Positions 6,222 through 9,526 of a stretch of DNA of 9,526 nucleotides are shown in pieces (positions within the stretch are counted from its first letter, which is position 1; every line of letters begins with the position of its first letter). The stretch covers positions 1 to 9,526 of the forward strand of contig JAODNG010000114.1 of the NCBI GenBank assembly GCA_025465385.1, written 5' to 3'. The notes below the pieces were generated by a model that was given only the letters and a program-made list of their open reading frames with translations, was not told the origin of the DNA and searched no databases. The position numbers were made by a program, and so were the translations under genes. The DNA comes from Pseudonocardiales bacterium (lineage in GTDB: Bacteria; Actinomycetota; Actinomycetes; Mycobacteriales; Pseudonocardiaceae).

Positions 6222-6260
6222 CAACGGTCCCCGGACCCTTTTGGGATCCGGGGACCGTTG
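6222..6260 (-). terminator. Hairpin terminator downstream of groEL1
   Basis: A perfect 14-bp stem (6222-6235 with 6247-6260) is extended by three more G-C pairs after one bulged base (6246). It closes a 4-base loop that reads AAAA on the transcript strand. It starts 86 bases past the groEL1 stop and has no following T-run. Confidence 0.85.
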
Positions 6261-6346
6261 GAACCTCATTGCTGGGTCGCGTTGAGCGGACGCAACAACA
6301 GGCTGCGCCGTCGGCTCACCAGCTGGGTGGCGGCGGGCTGCGCTGG

Positions 6347-7975
6347 CTACATACCCGGCCCGTGCCCGTGGCCGTGGCCCTGACCCTGGCCGGCCGGGGG
6401 AGCGGGCTCCGGCTTGTCGACCACCGCACTTTCGGTACTGATGATCATCCGGGCGATGGAGGCAGCGTTGACGATCGCCGATCGGGTGACCTTCACTGGG
6501 TCGACGATGCCCGCGGCAACGAGGTCGCCGTAGGTCTGCTCTTCGGCGTCGAAGCCATGACCCCACTGCAGGTCGCGCACCTTGGCCACGACGACAGATC
6601 CCTCGACGCCCGCGTTGTTCGCGATCCAGCGAACCGGAGCGGCGCTCGCGGTCCGCACGATGGCGACACCAAGCGCCTCGTCGCCGACCATGCCGAGGTC
6701 GCCGACCGAGTCTGCAGCGTGCAGCAGCGCCACGCCACCACCGGGCACGATGCCCTCCTCGGCAGCCGCCCTCGAGGCCGCCACGGCGTCCTCGATACGA
6801 CCCTTGCGCTCCTTGAGCGCGGTTTCGGTGGCCGCTCCGACTTTGATCACCGCTACTCCGCCGGTGAGCTTCGCGAGCCGCTCCTGCAACTTCTCGCGGT
6901 CCCAGTCCGAGTCGCTTTCCGCGATCTCGCGACGGATCTGCGCGATACGGGCGTCCACATCCGCCTGATCGCCGCCACCCTCGACGATGGTGGTCTCATC
7001 CTTGGTTACCACGATGCGCCGGGCACTGCCGAGCATCTCAAGCCCGGCCTCGGACAGCGTCAGACCGATCTCGGGGTTGATCACCTGTGCACCGGTGACC
7101 ACGGCGAGGTCATCCATGAACGCCTTACGGCGGTCACCGAAGAACGGCGCCTTGACAGCCACCGCTGAGAGAGTCTTGCGCAGTGCGTTGACCACCAGCG
7201 TGGACAGCGCTTCGCCCTCGACATCCTCAGCCACGATCAGTAGCGGCTTGCCGGCCTGACCGACCAGTTCAAGCACCGGCAGCAGGTCCATGATCGAGGA
7301 GATCTTGTCGCGGTGCAGCAGGAGGTAGGCGTCGGTCAGCACCGTCTCCATCCGCTCAGGATCGGTGACGAAATAGGGCGAGATATAGCCCTTGTCGAAC
7401 GCGACGCCCTCGGTGAACTCCACCTCGGTGGCCATCGTGGACGATTCCTCCACGGTGATCACGCCGTCCTGGCCGACCTTGGTCATCGCCTGACCGATCA
7501 GAACGCCGATCTCCGGGTCACGGGAGGACACCGTGGCGACCTGGGCGATCGCCTGCTCGCCGGCGACCGGTGTCGCCCGGGCCACCAACGCGGCGGCCAC
7601 CGCGTCCGCGGCCGCGGCGATACCGCGACCGAGCGAGATGGGGTTGGCCCCGGCGGCCACGTTGCGCAGGCCCTCACGGACCATTGCCTGAGCCAGCACG
7701 GTGGCGGTCGTGGTGCCGTCACCGGCGACATCATTGGTCTTCGTCGCCACGCTCTTGGCGAGCTGGGCGCCGAGGTTCTCATAGGGATCGGAAAGCTCGA
7801 TCTCGCGGGCGATCGTTACCCCGTCGTTGGTAATCGACGGGCCGCCGTACTTCTTCTCCAGCACAACGTGCCGGCCGCGTGGACCGAGAGTGATCTTGAC
7901 CGCGTCGGCGAGCTGGTCGACTCCGCGCTCCAGCGCACGCCGTGCGGTCTCGTCGAACGTGATCTGCTTGGGCAT
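6347..7975 (-). CDS. groEL1: Chaperonin GroEL1 (Hsp60) with His/Gly-rich C-terminus
   Basis: 542-residue 60-kDa chaperonin subunit that folds proteins in the cytosol with ATP and the GroES lid. The equatorial ATP-binding part has VKITLGPRGRHVVLEKKYGG (26-45), ITNDGVTIAREIEL (48-61) and NDVAGDGTTTATVLA (81-95, Asp86). Typical later motifs are VEFTEGVAFDKGYISPYFVT, then KAPFFGDRRKAFMDDLAVVT, EEGIVPGGGVALL and YGDLVAAGIVDPVKVTRSA. The tail ends in GQGQGHGHGHGHGPGM instead of GGM repeats. A His-rich tail is the hallmark of the GroEL1 copy in actinobacteria that carry two or more groEL genes, so a second groEL (GGM-tailed) is expected elsewhere. The start is ATG 7973-7975 with GAGGAAGG six bases upstream (7982-7989). 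It lies 151 bp downstream of groES, with a hairpin between them. Confidence 0.96.
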   Translation of the reverse strand: MPKQITFDETARRALERGVDQLADAVKITLGPRGRHVVLEKKYGGPSITNDGVTIAREIELSDPYENLGAQLAKSVATKTNDVAGDGTTTATVLAQAMVREGLRNVAAGANPISLGRGIAAAADAVAAALVARATPVAGEQAIAQVATVSSRDPEIGVLIGQAMTKVGQDGVITVEESSTMATEVEFTEGVAFDKGYISPYFVTDPERMETVLTDAYLLLHRDKISSIMDLLPVLELVGQAGKPLLIVAEDVEGEALSTLVVNALRKTLSAVAVKAPFFGDRRKAFMDDLAVVTGAQVINPEIGLTLSEAGLEMLGSARRIVVTKDETTIVEGGGDQADVDARIAQIRREIAESDSDWDREKLQERLAKLTGGVAVIKVGAATETALKERKGRIEDAVAASRAAAEEGIVPGGGVALLHAADSVGDLGMVGDEALGVAIVRTASAAPVRWIANNAGVEGSVVVAKVRDLQWGHGFDAEEQTYGDLVAAGIVDPVKVTRSAIVNAASIARMIISTESAVVDKPEPAPPAGQGQGHGHGHGPGM

Positions 7976-8046
7976 TGGCTGCCTTCCTCACGAGCGGACT
8001 TCGATAGGCCGCCGGCTTCTCACGGGCTCAGCCGGGACCTGAAACG

Positions 8047-8086
8047 CAACCGCCCCGCAGACCCCGGAGGGGCCGCGGGGCGGTTG
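8047..8086 (-). terminator. Intercistronic hairpin between groES and groEL1
   Basis: CAACCGCCCCGC (8047-8058) pairs perfectly with 8075-8086. Inside, CCCC (8062-8065) pairs with GGGG (8069-8072) around GGA. This gives a very stable hairpin 41 bases past the groES stop and 71 before the groEL1 start. It may terminate part of the transcripts or protect/process the groES message; without a T-run the choice is open. Confidence 0.7.
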
Positions 8087-8126
8087 ACGACGGTCGAACC
8101 GTCAATTCACGACGACGATGAAGCCG

Positions 8127-8423
8127 TCAGTTGACGACAGCGAGCACGTCGCGCGCGGAGAGGATCAGGTAGTCCTCGCCGTTGTACTTGATTTCAGTGC
8201 CGCCGTACTTGGAGTAGATCACGACGTCGCCGACGCTCACATCCATCGGGATGCGGGTGCCGGTGTCATTGACGCGACCCGGGCCCACCGCAAGGACCTT
8301 GCCCTCCTGGGGCTTTTCCTTGGCGGTGTCCGGAATGACGATGCCGGACGCGGTCGTCGTTTCAGCCTCGCTGGCCTGAACGACGATCTTGTCCTCGAGC
8401 GGCTTGATGTTCACGCTCGCCAC
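8127..8423 (-). CDS. groES: Co-chaperonin GroES (Hsp10)
   Basis: 98-residue co-chaperonin that caps the GroEL ring as a heptamer. It shows the full family pattern: MASVNIKPLEDKIVVQ at the N-terminus, the mobile loop ETTTASGIVIPDTAKEKPQE (21-40) that touches GroEL, GKVLAVGPGR (41-50), then IPMDVSVGDVVIYSKYGGTE and IKYNGEDYLILSARDVLAVV to the end. The open frame runs upstream to 8489, but the actinobacterial family begins MASVNIKPLED. The GTG at 8421-8423 has an excellent GGAGGT ribosome binding site 7 bases upstream, so that start is chosen. It is transcribed from the promoter and CIRCE site upstream (8527-8587), with a leader of about 130 bases, and is followed by groEL1. Confidence 0.97.
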   Translation of the reverse strand: MASVNIKPLEDKIVVQASEAETTTASGIVIPDTAKEKPQEGKVLAVGPGRVNDTGTRIPMDVSVGDVVIYSKYGGTEIKYNGEDYLILSARDVLAVVN

Positions 8424-8428
8424 GGTGT

Positions 8429-8448
8429 GACCTCCACTTTTTGGGGTC
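8429..8448 (-). promoter_or_regulatory. Hairpin covering the groES ribosome binding site
   Basis: In the transcript GACCCC (8443-8448) can pair with GGAGGUC (8429-8435) with a single bulged A, around the 7-base loop AAAAAGU. The paired side contains the whole GGAGG Shine-Dalgarno core. A short, bulged hairpin of this kind could limit translation at normal temperature. It is a prediction from sequence only. Confidence 0.35.
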
Positions 8449-8526
8449 TTCGAAGAGCTGGCAGGTTGTCTGATGCTGGCTTCTGCCACCTCGCCGTCGC
8501 GGGGGTCGAGGCAGCCCGGGCCATTG

Positions 8527-8553
8527 CTGGCACTCTGGTGACCAGAGTGCCAA
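8527..8553. promoter_or_regulatory. CIRCE operator (HrcA site) of groES-groEL1
   Basis: On the minus strand TTGGCACTC, nine bases, then GAGTGCCAG match the CIRCE consensus TTAGCACTC-N9-GAGTGCTAA at 8 and 7 of 9 positions. The symmetry runs through the spacer as well: 12-bp arms at 8528-8539 and 8541-8552 surround one central G. HrcA, the known CIRCE repressor, would bind here. The predicted transcription start falls at its upstream edge. Confidence 0.92.
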
Positions 8554-8558
8554 TTAGC

Positions 8559-8587
8559 AGACTACTGTGTCGACTGCCAGCACTCAA
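8559..8587 (-). promoter_or_regulatory. Vegetative-type promoter of groES-groEL1
   Basis: TTGAGT (8582-8587) and TAGTCT (8559-8564) on the minus strand are spaced by exactly 17 bases, close to the housekeeping -35/-10 consensus (TTGACA/TAnnnT). The expected start site, about 7 bases on, lies at the edge of the CIRCE element, the usual arrangement for HrcA-repressed groES promoters. Confidence 0.7.
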
Positions 8588-8608
8588 CTGGGGTGGTCAC
8601 ACCGCCGG

Positions 8609-9478
8609 TCAGGTGCTGCCAACCCGGCCCGCTCGGCCCAGCAGCCGATCGCATGCCGTGTCGTCATAGGACGAGTAGAACCCGTGGAGGTCCGAGAGCA
8701 GCTGCCCGGATGACGCGGCCGCGAACAGCACCGGCTGGTAACGGGTGATGTCGTAGTCCTGGGTCGCCATGGCCGCAAGATCCCAACGCCGGATCTCCGC
8801 GTCGCGGAACGCTTCGATCTCACCGTAGGACGACAGCAGGCCCGCGCCGTAGGCCTTCATCGCGCCGTCCTCGGCGACCACGCCGAACTCCAATGTGAAC
8901 CAGAAGATCCGGCTGAGGACATCGAGTGAGACGTCGGTTGTGGCGCGTAGTGATGCCCGCCCGGCCACTTGGTAAAGGTCGGCGAACACCGGGTTGGCCA
9001 GCATGTTGGCGTGTCCGATGATCTCGTGGACGATGTCGGGCTCCGGTGTGTAAAAGGGCACCGAATGGTGGCGGATGTACTGCGTGGACAGGAACGTCCG
9101 CTGCGCGAGAGACCCGTGGAAGGACCGGGTCGCTACGAGACCGGGCACCGGGCTGAGATGGAAGCCGGTCAGGCCGCGCACCCGTTCGTCCACCTCGCGT
9201 AGCTGGGGCACGCGCGTGGTCGGCAGCACGAGTCGCTGTGCGCCGGCGAGGTACTCGGCGCAGGCATACCTGCGGTGCTTGTCGGCGAGCTCGGCGGACA
9301 CGACCCGCCAGACCTCGTTCTCCTCGGCGGTGTAGGTGACGTCTGGGATCGGCTCGCCGCGGCGGTAGGCGGCGCCGACTTCGGCAATCCGAGCCCGTCG
9401 CTCGCGGTACGCCGGGTCGCTGCAGCCAGGGTGATCCTCGGGCAGCTCGAAACGAGTAGGTGCGACCGGTGCGGCCAT
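8609..9478 (-). CDS. Phenylalanine 4-monooxygenase (aromatic amino acid hydroxylase)
   Basis: 289-residue tetrahydropterin- and iron-dependent hydroxylase of the biopterin-dependent family, converting phenylalanine to tyrosine with O2 (cytosol). The catalytic domain shows YTAEENEVWRVVSAEL (49-64), RYACAEYLAG (70-79), the substrate/cofactor stretch GFHLSPVPGLVATRSFHGSL (105-124), QRTFLSTQYIRHHSVPFYTP (126-145), and the iron site PDIVHEIIGH (148-157; His151, His156), followed by ANPVFADLYQ. The third ligand is Glu197 in FWFTLEFGV. The length matches bacterial single-domain enzymes without an N-terminal regulatory ACT domain. Specificity for phenylalanine over tryptophan is assumed from family membership. 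ATG 9476-9478 is the likely start; a TTG at 9503-9505 would add nine residues. No clear ribosome binding site is seen. No pterin-recycling dehydratase gene is visible in the window. It ends 21 bases before the groES -35 box. Confidence 0.93.
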   Translation of the reverse strand: MAAPVAPTRFELPEDHPGCSDPAYRERRARIAEVGAAYRRGEPIPDVTYTAEENEVWRVVSAELADKHRRYACAEYLAGAQRLVLPTTRVPQLREVDERVRGLTGFHLSPVPGLVATRSFHGSLAQRTFLSTQYIRHHSVPFYTPEPDIVHEIIGHANMLANPVFADLYQVAGRASLRATTDVSLDVLSRIFWFTLEFGVVAEDGAMKAYGAGLLSSYGEIEAFRDAEIRRWDLAAMATQDYDITRYQPVLFAAASSGQLLSDLHGFYSSYDDTACDRLLGRAGRVGST

Positions 9479-9479
9479 A

Positions 9480-9491
9480 GCACGAGCGTGC
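9480..9491. promoter_or_regulatory. Dyad at the start of the hydroxylase gene
   Basis: GCACG (9480-9484) and CGTGC (9487-9491) form an inverted repeat around two bases, beginning one base from the start ATG. It could be an operator or a small hairpin in the place where a ribosome binding site would be. It is short, so chance is possible. Confidence 0.25.
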
Positions 9492-9526
9492 GCCAGGCGG
9501 CACAATCGTTCAACATTCGAGCCTAA

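Larger units (their letters stand above)
5994..6346. other. 353-bp intergenic region between groEL1 and bldM, no gene seen
   Basis: No credible coding sequence is present on either strand. I searched for a WhiB-family protein (four cysteines, about 90-110 residues), which occupies this place in Mycobacterium (whiB3) and Streptomyces (whiD), and found none. The region holds the bldM ribosome binding site (6003-6010), a promoter-like pair (6036-6063), a dyad (6071-6085) and the groEL1 terminator (6222-6260). The stretch 6086-6221 has only a short CACTC-TACC-GAGTG dyad (6140-6153). Confidence 0.7.

Noticed and set aside
6212..7168. 318-residue plus-strand frame opposite groEL1
   Set aside because: It runs through the groEL1 terminator hairpin and lies antisense to an unmistakable chaperonin gene.
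8424..8489. N-terminal extension of GroES
   Set aside because: The family starts MASVNIKPLED, and the GTG there has a strong GGAGGT site. The extension is untranslated leader.
1..9526. CRISPR arrays, insertion sequences, tRNA or rRNA genes
   Set aside because: I saw no spaced direct repeats, transposase frames or terminal inverted repeats, and no cloverleaf or rRNA-like sequence.

Overview
The window comes from a high-GC actinomycete, most likely Mycobacteriales/Pseudonocardiales. The gene order groES-groEL1-bldM-sigD(shbA)-rsdA-(DUF5319)-guaB2-guaB3 is the conserved actinobacterial block that I recall from Streptomyces (groES/groEL1 ... whiD-bldM-shbA-guaB2-guaB3) and Mycobacterium (groES-groEL1-whiB3-sigD-rsdA-Rv3412-guaB2-guaB3). 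A protein of the RsdA type, a DUF5319 gene and a phenylalanine hydroxylase beside groES fit a Pseudonocardiales-like genome better than Streptomyces. The exact genus cannot be read from this sequence.

Layout from left to right. Positions 1-291 carry no intact gene, but the minus strand holds a frameshifted remnant of the last two membrane helices of an MFS transporter. Next come guaB3 and guaB2 (minus), separated by one base, which serve purine (IMP to XMP) metabolism. A short divergent spacer precedes the only plus-strand gene, a small DUF5319 protein. It converges on rsdA, and the two genes finish within copies of the same short sequence. sigD and rsdA (minus) abut exactly, with stop TGA followed directly by start GTG, as expected for a sigma factor translationally coupled to its membrane anti-sigma factor. 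After a strong hairpin comes a BldM-type orphan response regulator whose phospho-acceptor Asp54 is replaced by Gly. A 353-bp gap follows, where relatives carry a WhiB-family gene; here it holds only signals. Then come groEL1 with a His/Gly-rich tail, an intercistronic hairpin, groES, a CIRCE operator and a vegetative-type promoter (all minus). Last is an aromatic amino acid hydroxylase (phenylalanine 4-monooxygenase), which ends just before the groES promoter.

The genes fall into three functional groups: nucleotide synthesis (guaB2/guaB3), global regulation and development (sigD, rsdA, bldM), and protein folding under HrcA/CIRCE control (groES/groEL1). Most of the window is a conserved housekeeping block. 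The points worth a second look are the Gly54 BldM receiver, the missing WhiB gene, a possible hairpin over the groES ribosome binding site, the intercistronic groES/groEL1 hairpin and the decayed transporter. I found no mobile element, CRISPR array, tRNA or rRNA.
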